This document shows, in pieces, positions 34,805 to 43,622 of a stretch of DNA of 64,000 nucleotides (the first letter of the stretch is position 1; each line of letters starts with the position of its first letter). The notes under the pieces were generated by a model, which searched no databases, was not told the DNA's origin, and was given only the letters and a program-made list of their open reading frames with translations. This DNA comes from a bacterium (GTDB lineage: Bacteria; Krumholzibacteriota; Krumholzibacteriia; LZORAL124-64-63). A program made the position numbers and the translations under genes. The stretch lies in NCBI GenBank assembly GCA_016719645.1, contig JADJYS010000002.1, forward strand, positions 248,001 to 312,000, given 5' to 3'.

Positions 34805-35425
34805 ATGACCACACCGAAGAGCCGCAACATCACCTGGTCGCACTCGGACATCAAGCGCGCCGACCGCGCCCGCCGCAACGGCCACCGCGGCGCCATCCTC
34901 TGGTTCACGGGCCTGTCGGGCGCCGGCAAGTCGACGCTGGCCCGCGGCGTCGAGAAGGCGCTCTTCGAGCGCGGCTGCCAGACCTACGTGCTGGACGGCG
35001 ACAACGTGCGCTTCGGCCTGAACCGCGACCTGGGCTTCAGCCCCGCCGACCGCACCGAGAACATCCGGCGCATCGGCGAGGTGTCCAAGCTGATGCTCGA
35101 CGCCGGCGTCATCGTGCTGACCGCCTTCATCTCGCCCTACCGCACCGACCGCGACGCCAACCGCGAGCTGGTCGACGACGGGGACTTCCTGGAGGTCTAC
35201 TGCCGCTGCTCCCTGGACGAGTGCGAGCGCCGCGACACCAAGGGGCTCTACAAGAAGGCCCGCGCGGGGGAGATCCCGGAGTTCACGGGCATCAGCGCCC
35301 CCTACGAGGAGCCGCTGACGCCGGAGATCCTCGTCCAGACCGACGAGCACGACGGGGCCGCCTGCATCGCCCAGATCCTGGCCGAACTGGAGCGGCGGGG
35401 GATCCTGTCGGCCGGCGGGGCCTGA
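34805..35425 (+). CDS. cysC: Adenylyl-sulfate (APS) kinase
   Basis: A 206-residue CysC that phosphorylates APS to PAPS. Walker A is GLSGAGKST (residues ~37-45). LDGDNVRFGLNRDLGFSPAD is the APS-binding block, then RTENIRRIGEVSKLM and FISPYRTDRD, all diagnostic. A GGGAG site precedes the ATG. No ATP sulfurylase (cysD/cysN or sat), PAPS reductase or sulfotransferase is in the window. PAPS could serve assimilation or sulfation of surface sugar; the rml neighbours hint at the latter but this is inference. Confidence 0.94.
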   Translation: MTTPKSRNITWSHSDIKRADRARRNGHRGAILWFTGLSGAGKSTLARGVEKALFERGCQTYVLDGDNVRFGLNRDLGFSPADRTENIRRIGEVSKLMLDAGVIVLTAFISPYRTDRDANRELVDDGDFLEVYCRCSLDECERRDTKGLYKKARAGEIPEFTGISAPYEEPLTPEILVQTDEHDGAACIAQILAELERRGILSAGGA

Positions 35426-35566
35426 GCGACGCCGCCGCGGCGCCCTCGAAATCCACAACACGATAAGAACGAGTCGGTTAGGGGGTTCGGTGCAGGCGGT
35501 TTCTCCGCGGCGCCGCCGGTCCTCAAGTCGGACCGGCGGCGGCCGATGGCTGGTCGGAATCCCGCT
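35426..35566. other. Gene-free stretch with a strong hairpin between cysC and the rpsO promoter
   Basis: No convincing gene. CGCCGCCGGTCC (35511-35522) pairs perfectly over 12 bp with GGACCGGCGGCG (35530-35541) around TCAAGTC. There is no T tract, so it would be at best a Rho-assisted or inefficient terminator for cysC. Confidence 0.55.
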
Positions 35567-35594
35567 TGCCCCCGGTTGCGGTCTCGGCTATATT
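35567..35594 (+). promoter_or_regulatory. Promoter of rpsO-pnp
   Basis: TTGCCC (35567-35572), 16-bp spacer, TATATT (35589-35594). Transcription would start near 35601, giving a ~170-nt 5' leader before rpsO. The hexamers match the nusA-operon promoter candidate closely. Confidence 0.62.
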
Positions 35595-35600
35595 CCGCGG

Positions 35601-35769
35601 GCGCCGGGTCGCGGGGTTCAGCCTCGCGTTTTTCGTGCCCAGCGCCAGCAAGCGGGTTGGCACGCCCTAGCGGCGACCAGGCTCGGCCCCGGGGAACCTG
35701 ACGAAGACCCCCGGGGGCGGGCGCCAGCCTGCGGCCATCGTGACGTCATGAGCTAAGGAGGTTCTGACG
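35601..35769 (+). promoter_or_regulatory. Structured 5' leader of rpsO, candidate autoregulatory region
   Basis: About 170 nt, unusually long for this compact genome. It begins with a 7-bp hairpin (35610-35616 with 35622-35628, one G-U pair, TTCAG loop) followed by TTTTT (35629-35633), which looks like an intrinsic terminator right after the start site. A second hairpin pairs GCCCCGGGG (35686-35694) with CCCCGGGGGC (35709-35718) with one bulged G. S15 is known to repress its own mRNA through leader structures in several bacteria. That this leader does so is inference. A clear TAAGGAGG site (35754-35761) precedes the ATG. Confidence 0.45.
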
Positions 35770-36039
35770 ATGGCAATGAACAAGGATCAGAAAGACCAGG
35801 TCATCACCCAATTCAGGAAGCACGAGTCGGATTCCGGCTCGCCCGAGGTGCAGATCGCGCTGCTGACCGCGCGCATCAACCACCTCACCGAGCACTTCAA
35901 GACCCACAAGAAGGACTTCCACTCCCGGCGTGGTCTCTTGAAGATGGTCGGGCAGCGCAAGCGGCTGCTGAACTACCTGAAGCGGAAGAACCTGGAGAGC
36001 TACCGCTCCCTGATCAAGGAGCTGGGCATCCGCGGCTGA
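35770..36039 (+). CDS. rpsO: 30S ribosomal protein S15
   Basis: 89 residues, the normal length. It binds the central domain of 16S rRNA early in 30S assembly. Conserved segments: HESDSGSPEVQIALLTARIN, LTEHFKTHKKDFHSRRGLL and VGQRKRLLNYLKRKN. A strong AAGGAGG ribosome binding site precedes the ATG. It is followed by pnp, as in most bacteria. Confidence 0.98.
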   Translation: MAMNKDQKDQVITQFRKHESDSGSPEVQIALLTARINHLTEHFKTHKKDFHSRRGLLKMVGQRKRLLNYLKRKNLESYRSLIKELGIRG

Positions 36040-36114
36040 CCGCCGCGGTGCCCCCCATGGTTTCGGACAGGACACCGCATTCTCCAATAAATCAGGCGGG
36101 TCCCGGCGGGATCG

Positions 36115-36188
36115 GCGCGCGTCGCGCTTTTCCCGGGAGCGAAGCCGCGGCGTGGCCGCACGTCCGCGGTCGTCCGCATTGGCGGACG
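36115..36188 (+). promoter_or_regulatory. Hairpins in the rpsO-pnp intergenic region
   Basis: Two stem-loops: GCGCG (36115-36119) with CGCGC (36123-36127) followed by TTTT, and CGTCCGC (36171-36177) with GCGGACG (36182-36188) around ATTG. In E. coli the rpsO-pnp gap carries a terminator and an RNase III hairpin that mediates PNPase autocontrol; these could be equivalents by position only. Confidence 0.4.
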
Positions 36189-36232
36189 CCAGCGCATGGC
36201 GCGCAAAAGCTGTAAGGAAGGAAAAGCAGAAC

Positions 36233-38434
36233 ATGAACGGACACAAGACGGCATTGCAGATGAACGGCGCCGAGTACTCGCTCGAGACCGGCAAGATGGC
36301 CCGCCAGGCGGGCGGCGCCTGCGTCGTGGGCCTGGGCGACACCCGGGTCCTGGTGACGGCCACGGCGGACAAGAACGTCAGCGACCGCGACTTCCTCCCG
36401 CTGTTCGTCGAGTACCGCAACAAGACCTACGCCGCGGGCAAGATCCCCGGCGGCTTCTTCAAGCGCGAGGCCCGGCCGAGCGAGCGCGAGACCCTGTCGG
36501 CGCGCCTGATCGACCGCCCGCTGCGGCCGCTGTTCCCCGACGGCTACCGCCACGCGACCGACGTCGTGGCCTTCGTCATCAGCTCGGACACCGACTTCCA
36601 CGCCGACGTCCTGAGCATCACCGGCGCCTCGCTGGCCCTGAACCTGTCGGACGTGCCGTTCGGCGAGTACGTCTCGGGCGTGCGCGTGGCCGAGATCGCC
36701 GGCGAGTTCGTGCCCAACCCGACCTTCGCCCAGCTCGAGGAGTCGAGCATGGACCTGGTCGTGGCCGGCACCGACGACATCGTCTGCATGATCGAGGGTT
36801 CCTGCAGCGAGGTCTCCGAGGACCGCCTGCTCGACGCCATCGACTTCGCCCACGGCTGGATCCGCCAGCTCAACGCCCTGCAGCGCGAGCTGGTCGCCAA
36901 GGCCGGCGCGCGCGAGAAGTTCGCCGTCGCGGCCCGCGTGCTGGACCCCGCCAAGGTGGAGGCGGTCCGCGCCGCCGTGGCGTCCGACCTCGACGCCGCC
37001 ATCCGCATCAAGGCCAAGCACACGCGCCAGGACGCGGTGGCGGCCCTGCACGAGAAGGTCAAGACGACCTTCGCCGACGAGGCGGGCAAGCCCGACGCCG
37101 ACGCCCTGGCCGCCTTCGCCAAGCTCGAGAAGAAGGCCATGCGGGCCATGGTCGTGGACGAGGGCGTGCGCGCCGACGGCCGCGACCTGACCACGGTGCG
37201 CCCGATCGACATCGAGCTGGGCCTGCTGCCCCGCGTCCACGGCTCGGCCCTGTTCACCCGCGGCGAGACCCAGTCGCTGGGCACCGTGACCCTGGGCACC
37301 AAGTCGGACGAGCAGAAGATCGACGCCCTCGAGGGCGAGTGGTGGAGCCCCTACTACCTCCACTACAACTTCCCGCCCTTCAGCGTGGGCGAGACCGGCC
37401 GCTACAGCGGCACCGGCCGCCGCGAGATCGGCCACGGCAAGCTGGCCGAGCGCGCCCTGCGCCCCCTGCTGCCCACCCAGGAGGACTTCCCCTACACGAT
37501 CCGCATCGTGTCGGACATCCTGGAGTCGAACGGCTCCAGCTCGATGGCCACGGTCTGCTCCGCCAGCCTCGCGCTGATGCAGGCGGGCGTGCCCATCAAG
37601 AAGGCCGTGGCCGGCGTGGCCATGGGCCTGATCAAGGAGGGCGAGAAGGTCGCCGTGCTGACCGACATCCTGGGCGTCGAGGACCACCTCGGCGACATGG
37701 ACTTCAAGGTCACCGGCACCCGCGACGGCATCACGGCCTTCCAGATGGACACCAAGATCGGCGGCATCAGCCGCGCGATCATGCTGCAGGCCCTGACCGA
37801 CGCCCGCAACGCGCGGCACCACATCCTGGGCCTGATGCACGAGGCCATCGCCGAGCCGGCCAAGGAGCTCTGCCAGTACGCCCCGAAGATCATCACCATC
37901 CAGATCCCGCCCAAGCGCATCGGCGAGCTGATCGGCCCGGGCGGCAAGGTGATCAAGAAGCTGCAGGAGGAGACCGAGACCAACATCGACATCAACGACG
38001 ACGGTCTGGTCTTCGTCTCGGCGCCCGACCAGGCGAAGGGCAACGAGTGCGTCGAGCGCATCCGCATGATGATGACCGAGCCCGAGGTCGGCGCCGTCTA
38101 CACGGGCCGCGTGGTCTCGATCGTGGACTTCGGCGCCTTCGTCGAGTACCTGCCCGGCAAGGAGGGCCTGCTCCACATCTCGGAGATCGAGCACTTCCGC
38201 GTCGGCAACGTCGAGGACGTCCTGCAGATCAACGAGTCGGTCCAGGTCAAGCTGGTCGAGGTGGACTCGCGCTCGGGCAAGGTCCGGCTCAGCCGCAAGG
38301 CGCTGCTGCCGGTGCCCGAGGGCGTCGACCCGAACCAGTCGAGCGACCGCGGGCCGCGCCGCGACGGCGGCGACCGGGGCGGACGCGGCGGCGGCGGCGG
38401 TCGCGACCGCGACCGCGGACCGCGGCGCCGGTAG
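36233..38434 (+). CDS. pnp: Polyribonucleotide nucleotidyltransferase (PNPase)
   Basis: A 733-residue phosphorolytic 3'-5' exoribonuclease. ATG 36233 is chosen over an upstream in-frame ATG because AAGGAAGG lies just before it and the product starts at the first RNase PH domain. Two RNase PH domains (~1-220 and ~310-540, with GRRDLTT-like GRDLTTVRPI and GTGRREIGHGKLAERALRP) flank the alpha-helical region. The KH domain has IPPKRIGELIGPGGKVIKKL, the S1 domain has GRVVSIVDFGAFVEYLPGKE, and an Arg/Gly-rich tail ends the protein. Intact. Confidence 0.98.
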   Translation: MNGHKTALQMNGAEYSLETGKMARQAGGACVVGLGDTRVLVTATADKNVSDRDFLPLFVEYRNKTYAAGKIPGGFFKREARPSERETLSARLIDRPLRPLFPDGYRHATDVVAFVISSDTDFHADVLSITGASLALNLSDVPFGEYVSGVRVAEIAGEFVPNPTFAQLEESSMDLVVAGTDDIVCMIEGSCSEVSEDRLLDAIDFAHGWIRQLNALQRELVAKAGAREKFAVAARVLDPAKVEAVRAAVASDLDAAIRIKAKHTRQDAVAALHEKVKTTFADEAGKPDADALAAFAKLEKKAMRAMVVDEGVRADGRDLTTVRPIDIELGLLPRVHGSALFTRGETQSLGTVTLGTKSDEQKIDALEGEWWSPYYLHYNFPPFSVGETGRYSGTGRREIGHGKLAERALRPLLPTQEDFPYTIRIVSDILESNGSSSMATVCSASLALMQAGVPIKKAVAGVAMGLIKEGEKVAVLTDILGVEDHLGDMDFKVTGTRDGITAFQMDTKIGGISRAIMLQALTDARNARHHILGLMHEAIAEPAKELCQYAPKIITIQIPPKRIGELIGPGGKVIKKLQEETETNIDINDDGLVFVSAPDQAKGNECVERIRMMMTEPEVGAVYTGRVVSIVDFGAFVEYLPGKEGLLHISEIEHFRVGNVEDVLQINESVQVKLVEVDSRSGKVRLSRKALLPVPEGVDPNQSSDRGPRRDGGDRGGRGGGGGRDRDRGPRRR

Positions 38435-38452
38435 GCGGCCGGTCTGCCGGGC

Positions 38453-39744
38453 ATGAACATCGGCCCCTACCAGAACGAGACCCCGCCCCAGCGGGTGACG
38501 CTGGCGAACGGGACGGTCATCCTGACCGTCCCGGTCGCGTCCGCGCACTCGGTGTCGCTGGGCGCGTGGCTGCGGCGGGGCTCCCAGGACGAGCCGGGGG
38601 GGCTGGGCGGCCTGGCCCACTTCCTCGAACACATGGTCTTCAAGGGCTCGCGCCGCCGCAGCGCCTTCGACCTCGCCCGCCTCTTCGACAGCGTCGGCGC
38701 CTCGGTCGACGCCTTCACGACCAAGGACCACGTGGCCTTCACGGCCAAGGTGCTGCCCGAGTACTTCGCGCCGACCGCCGAAGCCCTCGCCGACATGATC
38801 CTCGACCCGGCCTTCGACCCGACCTCGTCGCCCTCGAGCAGGACGTGGTGGTCGAGGAGATCCAGGAGGTCCTGGACACGCCCGAGGACCTGCTGCACGA
38901 CGCCTTCACCGCCCGGCTCTACGGCGGCCACCCCCGCGGGCGGCCCATCCTGGGCACGCCCGCGTCGGTGCGCGGGCTGGACGCGGGCCTGCTGCGGCGC
39001 GAGCACGCCGACCTGTTCTGCGGCGCCAACCTGGTGGTGGCCGTCGCCGGCAACGTCCGGCCCGGGATGACCGAAGGGCTGTGCGCCTGCTTCGAGCCGG
39101 CCGGCGCGGCGCCGCCCCTGACGCGGTCGCCGGCCGCGGTCTCCGACGACGAGATCGGCATCCTGTTCGACGGCGCCGAAGTCCGCGACGACCGCCTGGT
39201 CATCGACAGCCCCGTCCAGCAGTGCTACTTCGAGATCGGCAACCAGGCGGTGTCCTACCTGCACCCCGACCGCGTGCCGCTGGCGATGCTGAGCAACATC
39301 CTGGGCGGCGGCCTCTCGAGCCGCATCTTCCAGGCGGTGCGCGAGCGGGAGGGCCTGGCCTATTCGGTCTTCACCTACACCGACATGGGCCGCGACATCG
39401 GCCTGGTGAGCTGCTCCGGTTCCTGCTCGCCGTCCAAGCTGTCGCGGCTCGAGTCGGTCGTGCGCGGCGAGTACCGCGCCTTCCTGCGCGACGGCGTGGG
39501 GGAGGACGAGCTCGCCGACACGCGGGCCCAGATCAAATCGCAGTTGATCTTTTCCCTGGAAGGCGGTTCCAATCAGATGGGACGCGCCGCCAAGGACGAG
39601 ATCTTCTACGGCCGCTTCATCCCGACGAGCGAGCTCGTGGGCGAGATCGACGCGGTGGGCCGCGACGACATCATGCGCTGCGCCCGGACCTACTTCGACC
39701 CCGACCGGCTGCTGACGGCGGTGCACGGGCCCGCGGCGGCCTGA
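38453..39744 (+). CDS. M16-family zinc peptidase (one-base frame break)
   Basis: About 430 residues across a frame break. The first part has the inverted zinc motif HFLEH (residues 56-60) in GGLAHFLEHMVFKGS. At 38819-38821 the frame shifts by -1: up to AFDP the first frame is homologous, then DLVALEQDVVVEEIQEVLDT continues in another frame, supplying the third zinc ligand region (EEIQE). One missing base restores a continuous protein. The second half has LSNILGGGLSSRIFQAVRER, typical of the substrate-clamp domain. M16 peptidases next to rpsO-pnp are very common. A sequencing error is more likely than a pseudogene. Confidence 0.87.
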
Positions 39745-39777
39745 CCGGCCGGGCCGCCCCGCGGCAGGAGGATCGCG

Positions 39778-41139
39778 ATGCGCGGATTCCGCTGGCGACC
39801 GCGGCGCGTGCCGCCGGGACCGCTGTTCCTGCTGGGGCTCGTCGCCATCGTGCTGCTCGGCGCCGGCCTGCTGCTGCTGCCGGCGAGCACGCCCGCCGGC
39901 GCGCCCCTGGCGGTCGTCGACGCCGTCTTCACCTCGGCCTCGGCCGTCTGCGTGACCGGCCTGACCGTCCGCGACACCGGCGGCGGCTTCACCACCTTCG
40001 GCCAGACCGTCATCCTGCTGCTGATCCAGATCGGCGGCATCGGCGTGATGACCGTGTCCGCCACGCTGGCGATGCTGTTCGGCCGCGGCGTCGGCCTGCG
40101 CGGGGCGAGCATGATGCGGGACGTGTTCGAGGGGGATCTGCTGAAGGAGTCCCGCGGCATCCTGCGCTTCGTGACCGTCCACACGCTGATCCTGGAAGCC
40201 GCGGGGGCGGCGCTGCTCTTCGCGGCGCTGGGCGACTCCGTCGCCGACCCGCTGGCCAGGGCGCGCTGCGCCGTGTTCCACGCCGTGTCGGCCTTCTGCA
40301 ACGCGGGCTTCAGCACCTGGAGCGACTCGCTCGTCTCGCAGGCCGGCGATCCCGTGGTGATCGGCACCGTCAGCGCGCTGCTCATCATCGGGGGGCTGGG
40401 CTTCCCGGTCACCGCCAACGTGGTGGCCTGGCTGAAGGGCCGCGCCCAGGCCGACCGCACGCGCCGCTGCCGGCTCTACGTGCAGGCGCGGGTGGTCCTG
40501 CTGATGTCCGTGATCCTGCTGGCGGGAGGGGCCGCCCTGCTGGCGGCCCTCGAGTGGAACGGCGCCTTCGCCGGTCTCGCTCCCGACACCAAGCTGGGCC
40601 TGGCCTTCTTCCAGTCGGCGACGGCCCGCACGGCCGGCTTCAACTCCATGGACCTCACACAGCTGTCGCCGGCTTCGGTCCTGGTGATGCTGGTGCTGAT
40701 GTACATCGGCGCCGCCCCCGGTTCGACCGCCGGCGGCATCAAGGTGACGACGGTGGCGATCCTGTGGGCCGACGCGCGGGCGATCGCCCTGGGCGGCAGC
40801 AACGCGCGCCTGTTCGACCGCGAGCTCAACCAGATCGTCGTGCGGCGGGCCTTCATGGTCGCCACGACGTACACGACCGTCGTGGCCCTCGCGTTCGGCG
40901 TCCTGCTGGCGACCGAGGGCAGCGGCTTCGTCGAGACGATCTTCGAGGTGCTCTCGGCCATCGGCACCGTGGGGCTCACGCTCGGCCTGACGACGGAGCT
41001 GTCCGACCCCGGCCGGCTGCTGGTGACGCTGTTGATGATGTTGGGCCGCCTCGGCCCGCTGGCGGTGGCCTACGGGCTGGTCCGCCCGGCGCGCGAGCAC
41101 GGCGTGCACTACCCCGAGGCGACGATCCTGGTCGGTTGA
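39778..41139 (+). CDS. ktrB: TrkH/KtrB-family potassium transporter membrane subunit
   Basis: A 453-residue integral membrane protein with four MPM (membrane-pore-membrane) repeats. Filter-like segments: TSASAVCVTGLTVRDT (first), HAVSAFCNAGFSTWS (second), QSATARTAGFNSMDL (third) and LSAIGTVGLTLGLTTE (fourth). APGSTAGGIKVTT is a family hallmark. It imports K+, probably with Na+ or H+ coupling, when gated by the RCK protein encoded next. GGAGG precedes the ATG. KtrB-like size (~450) favours Ktr over Trk. Confidence 0.9.
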   Translation: MRGFRWRPRRVPPGPLFLLGLVAIVLLGAGLLLLPASTPAGAPLAVVDAVFTSASAVCVTGLTVRDTGGGFTTFGQTVILLLIQIGGIGVMTVSATLAMLFGRGVGLRGASMMRDVFEGDLLKESRGILRFVTVHTLILEAAGAALLFAALGDSVADPLARARCAVFHAVSAFCNAGFSTWSDSLVSQAGDPVVIGTVSALLIIGGLGFPVTANVVAWLKGRAQADRTRRCRLYVQARVVLLMSVILLAGGAALLAALEWNGAFAGLAPDTKLGLAFFQSATARTAGFNSMDLTQLSPASVLVMLVLMYIGAAPGSTAGGIKVTTVAILWADARAIALGGSNARLFDRELNQIVVRRAFMVATTYTTVVALAFGVLLATEGSGFVETIFEVLSAIGTVGLTLGLTTELSDPGRLLVTLLMMLGRLGPLAVAYGLVRPAREHGVHYPEATILVG

Positions 41140-41173
41140 GCGCCGCCGCGGCGGCGCAGAAGCGGAGGCACTG

Positions 41174-41914
41174 ATGAAGCGCATGGCCGTGTTCGGTCTC
41201 GGGCGGTTCGGCTCCAGCGTGGCGACCACCCTGCAGAAGGAGGGGGTGGACGTGCTGGCCGTCGACCGCAACCGCCACCTGGCGGAGCGGCTGAAGGACG
41301 TCGTCTCGATGGCCGTCTCCTTCGACGCGACCGACCGCGAGAACCTGACGCGGTTCGACGTCGGGCGCATGGACGCCGTGGTGGTCGGCATCGGCGACAA
41401 CTTCGAGTCCAGCGTCAAGATCACCCTGCTCTGCAAGGAGCTGGGCGTGCCCTACGTGATCTGCAAGGCGACCAACACCGACCAGCGCAAGGTTCTGCAG
41501 CGCGTGGGCGCCGACGAGGTCATCCAGCCCGAGACCCAGATGGGCCACTGGGTGGCCGAGAGCCTCCTGCGCCACACGGTGGTCAACTTCGTCGACCTGC
41601 CGGACGGCTACGCGCTGGCGCGGATCCTGCCGCCGCAGTCCTGGCACGGGCGCACCCTGGCCGAGCTGCAGCTGCTGTCGCGCGAGCGCCTGAACCTGAT
41701 CCAGGTGCACCGGCCCGGCAAGAAGCCGGGCGAGGACCAGAAGGTGCCGCTGCCCGCCGGGAACTTCCGGATCGAGGACGGCGACCTGATGGACGTGATC
41801 GGCGCCAACAAAGTGCTGGCCCGCTTCCGGGAGGGCCCGCGCCGGCGGCGGAGGCCTGAGCCGGCGGGGGCGGGCCGCAGGAGCGCCGCACCGGCGAAAA
41901 TCTGCTTCCCCTGA
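41174..41914 (+). CDS. ktrA: KtrA/TrkA-type RCK regulatory subunit
   Basis: A 246-residue cytoplasmic gating ring subunit. RCK_N Rossmann fold (1-~125) has the nucleotide loop VFGLGRFGSSVATTLQKEG and VVVGIGDNFESS. RCK_C (~135-225) has LNLIQVHRPG, then FRIEDGDLMDVIG. ATP/ADP or NAD(H) binding controls the KtrB pore. It begins 34 bp after ktrB with GCGGAGG upstream, so the pair is one operon. The tail is Arg/Ala-rich. Confidence 0.9.
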   Translation: MKRMAVFGLGRFGSSVATTLQKEGVDVLAVDRNRHLAERLKDVVSMAVSFDATDRENLTRFDVGRMDAVVVGIGDNFESSVKITLLCKELGVPYVICKATNTDQRKVLQRVGADEVIQPETQMGHWVAESLLRHTVVNFVDLPDGYALARILPPQSWHGRTLAELQLLSRERLNLIQVHRPGKKPGEDQKVPLPAGNFRIEDGDLMDVIGANKVLARFREGPRRRRRPEPAGAGRRSAAPAKICFP

Positions 41915-41934
41915 CGCGGCCGCCACATTAGATT
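41906..41934 (+). promoter_or_regulatory. Candidate promoter for the OmpA-like lipoprotein gene
   Basis: TTCCCC (41906-41911), 17-bp spacer, TAGATT (41929-41934). The -10 is part of ACATTAGATTGACA, nearly identical to ACATTAGGTTGACA upstream of the TonB receptor gene at 59153-59166. The -35 is weak. A 6-bp hairpin (CGTCCG/CGGACG, 41945-41961) follows. Confidence 0.38.
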
Positions 41935-42035
41935 GACACCAGTCGCGTCCGCCGGGCGGACGACGACGTCACCCAGCGGCGGCGGGCGCGCGGGTCGGCC
42001 ACCCGACCGCGCCGCGGCGAAGGAGAGAACCAGAC

Positions 42036-42680
42036 ATGCGGACCACGAAGCGGATCGCCCTGCTGACGACGGCCGCGGCCCTCGCCGCGCTGATCGGCTG
42101 CGCTCCCTGCAGCGACTACAAGCAGCTCGTCGCGGAGCGCGACGGCAGCATCCTGTCCCTGCAGTCCGAGATCGCCGCGCGCGAGGCGACGATCGCCGAG
42201 GGCCGGCAGCTGGCGGCCGGGCTGCGCGAGCAGATCGCCCAGCTCGAGGCCGAGAAGGCCGTGCTCGTCGAACAGAACGGCGAGGTGGTCACCGTGGCGC
42301 TGACCGACGAGCTGGCGTTCTCCGGCGTGAACCTCGGCATCGGCGACAAGATGAAGACCACGCTGGCGGCCATCAAGGACGCCTGCGACAAGTACCCCGG
42401 CTGGGACATCCACGTCGAGGGCGGCACCGACGACAACGGCGTGCCCGGCGACTACCGCGAGATCTGGCCCTCGAGCTGGGAGCTGGCGGCGGCCCGCGCG
42501 TCCGCGGTGGCCCGCTACATGACCAACGAGTTGGGCATGGAGGCCACGCGCTTCGCCGTGGTGAGCTACGGTCCCTTCCGCCCCGTCGGCGACAACACGA
42601 CGGCCGAGGGCCGCGCCCGCAACAACGCCGTCCGCCTGACCCTGCACAAGCCCGAGCGCCTCTGGCTGCGCAACCAGTAG
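42036..42680 (+). CDS. OmpA-like peptidoglycan-binding lipoprotein
   Basis: 214 residues. Signal peptide with lipobox ending LIGC22. Residues ~27-80 are a Glu/Ala/Leu-rich coiled coil (SLQSEIAAREATIAEGRQLA), then an OmpA/MotB C-terminal domain (~95-205): WDIHVEGGTDDNGVPGD for the usual EGHTD motif, WELAAARASAVARYMTNELG, and ARNNAVRLTL at the end. The conserved Asp (TDD) and the Arg of NNAVRL-type segment are present; the usual NRR motif is changed. It probably tethers the outer membrane to peptidoglycan. It stands alone between ktrA and the cyclophilin. Confidence 0.83.
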   Translation: MRTTKRIALLTTAAALAALIGCAPCSDYKQLVAERDGSILSLQSEIAAREATIAEGRQLAAGLREQIAQLEAEKAVLVEQNGEVVTVALTDELAFSGVNLGIGDKMKTTLAAIKDACDKYPGWDIHVEGGTDDNGVPGDYREIWPSSWELAAARASAVARYMTNELGMEATRFAVVSYGPFRPVGDNTTAEGRARNNAVRLTLHKPERLWLRNQ

Positions 42681-42750
42681 CCGCCGCCGGGACCGCGACC
42701 GCGCTCCGGAGAGCCGCCCCGCCCGGGCGGCTCTCCTCGTCCGGCGGCGG
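42681..42750 (+). terminator. Nested double stem-loop after the OmpA-like gene
   Basis: An outer 10-bp stem CCGCCGCCGG/CCGGCGGCGG (42681-42690 with 42741-42750) encloses a 12-bp perfect stem GGAGAGCCGCCC/GGGCGGCTCTCC (42708-42719 with 42725-42736). It starts immediately after the stop codon. No T tract follows, so it may terminate inefficiently or protect the mRNA 3' end. Confidence 0.55.
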
Positions 42751-42871
42751 CTGCGCGATGGGGCCGCCGCGACCGCGCCGTTGCCTCCGGGCGCCGGGAG
42801 TGCTATGCATGGGGGCCGCCCGGCGAACGTCCGCCGGCCGGCGCGCTCCACCTCCGGGGAAAGGATGACCG

Positions 42872-43599
42872 ATGCGCACGCCCGTCCTGACCGCCCTGAC
42901 CGTCGCCCTGGTCCTGTCGGCCGCCGCCGGCGCCGGCGCCCAGCCCTTCGTCCGCCTCGCCACCGAGGCCGGGCCGATCCTGCTGGCCCTGACGCCCGAG
43001 ACGGCGCCGCACCACGTGGCCAACTTCACGCACCTCTGCCGCACCGGCTTCTACGACGGCACCACGTTCCACCGCGTGATCCCCGGCTTCATGATCCAGG
43101 GCGGCGACCCCAACTCCAAGGACGCCGACCGCACCAACGACGGCCAGGGGGGCCCGCGCTGGCGGGACGTCCTGGGCGCCGACGAGCTGGCGCTGTTCGA
43201 GCGCGCCCGCGCCGCGGTCGCGGCCCGGGGCTACGCCCTGGCGGGCGACCAGGCGCTGCTGAACGCGGAGTTCAACGCCACCCGCCACGTGCGGGGCGTG
43301 CTGTCGATGGCCCGCGCCGCCGACCCCAACTCGGCCGGCAGCCAGTTCTTCATCTGCGTGGCCGACGTGGCCCATCTGGACAACAAGTACACCGCCTTCG
43401 GCCGGGTCGTGTCGGGCCTGGAGACGGTCGACGCCATCGTGGCGACGCCGCGCGACCGCTCCGACAACCCGCTGCAGGCCCAGCGCATCCTCGGGGCCGT
43501 CGTGATCGACGACGCCGCGGGCCTGACCGCCGACGAGCGCGCCGCCTGGGAAGCCCTGCCGCGCGGGGCCGCCGCCCCGGCCGCGCGGTCACGCGCTGA
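42872..43599 (+). CDS. Secreted cyclophilin-type peptidyl-prolyl isomerase (frame break near C-terminus)
   Basis: About 240 residues. Signal peptide 1-23 (cleavage AGA before Gln24). The cyclophilin domain has TFHRVIPGFMIQGGDPNS with the catalytic Arg, RGVLSMARAADPNSAGSQFF and DNKYTAFGRVVSGLETVDAI. A ~45-residue insert sits between the two halves (WRDVLGADELALFERARAAV region). The frame does not stop at the domain end but runs 2.9 kb through uvrA out of frame, which is implausible. A -1 change within the G/C runs at ~43563-43590 would end it at TGA 43597-43599. It probably assists folding of periplasmic or outer-membrane proteins. Confidence 0.85.
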
Positions 43600-43622
43600 A
43601 CGCCCTGAGCGACGGAGGAATC

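Noticed and set aside
35490..35756. Small 88-residue frame between cysC and rpsO
   Set aside because: It overlaps the rpsO promoter and leader hairpins, has no ribosome binding site and reads as random Arg/Gly/Pro.
35601..35769. A tRNA, 4.5S RNA, RNase P RNA or cobalamin riboswitch in the rpsO leader
   Set aside because: None of the conserved core motifs of these RNAs are present; only local hairpins are seen.
38453..39744. M16 peptidase as a true pseudogene
   Set aside because: Only one base is off and both halves keep conserved motifs; six other genes show the same pattern, so a sequencing error is simpler.
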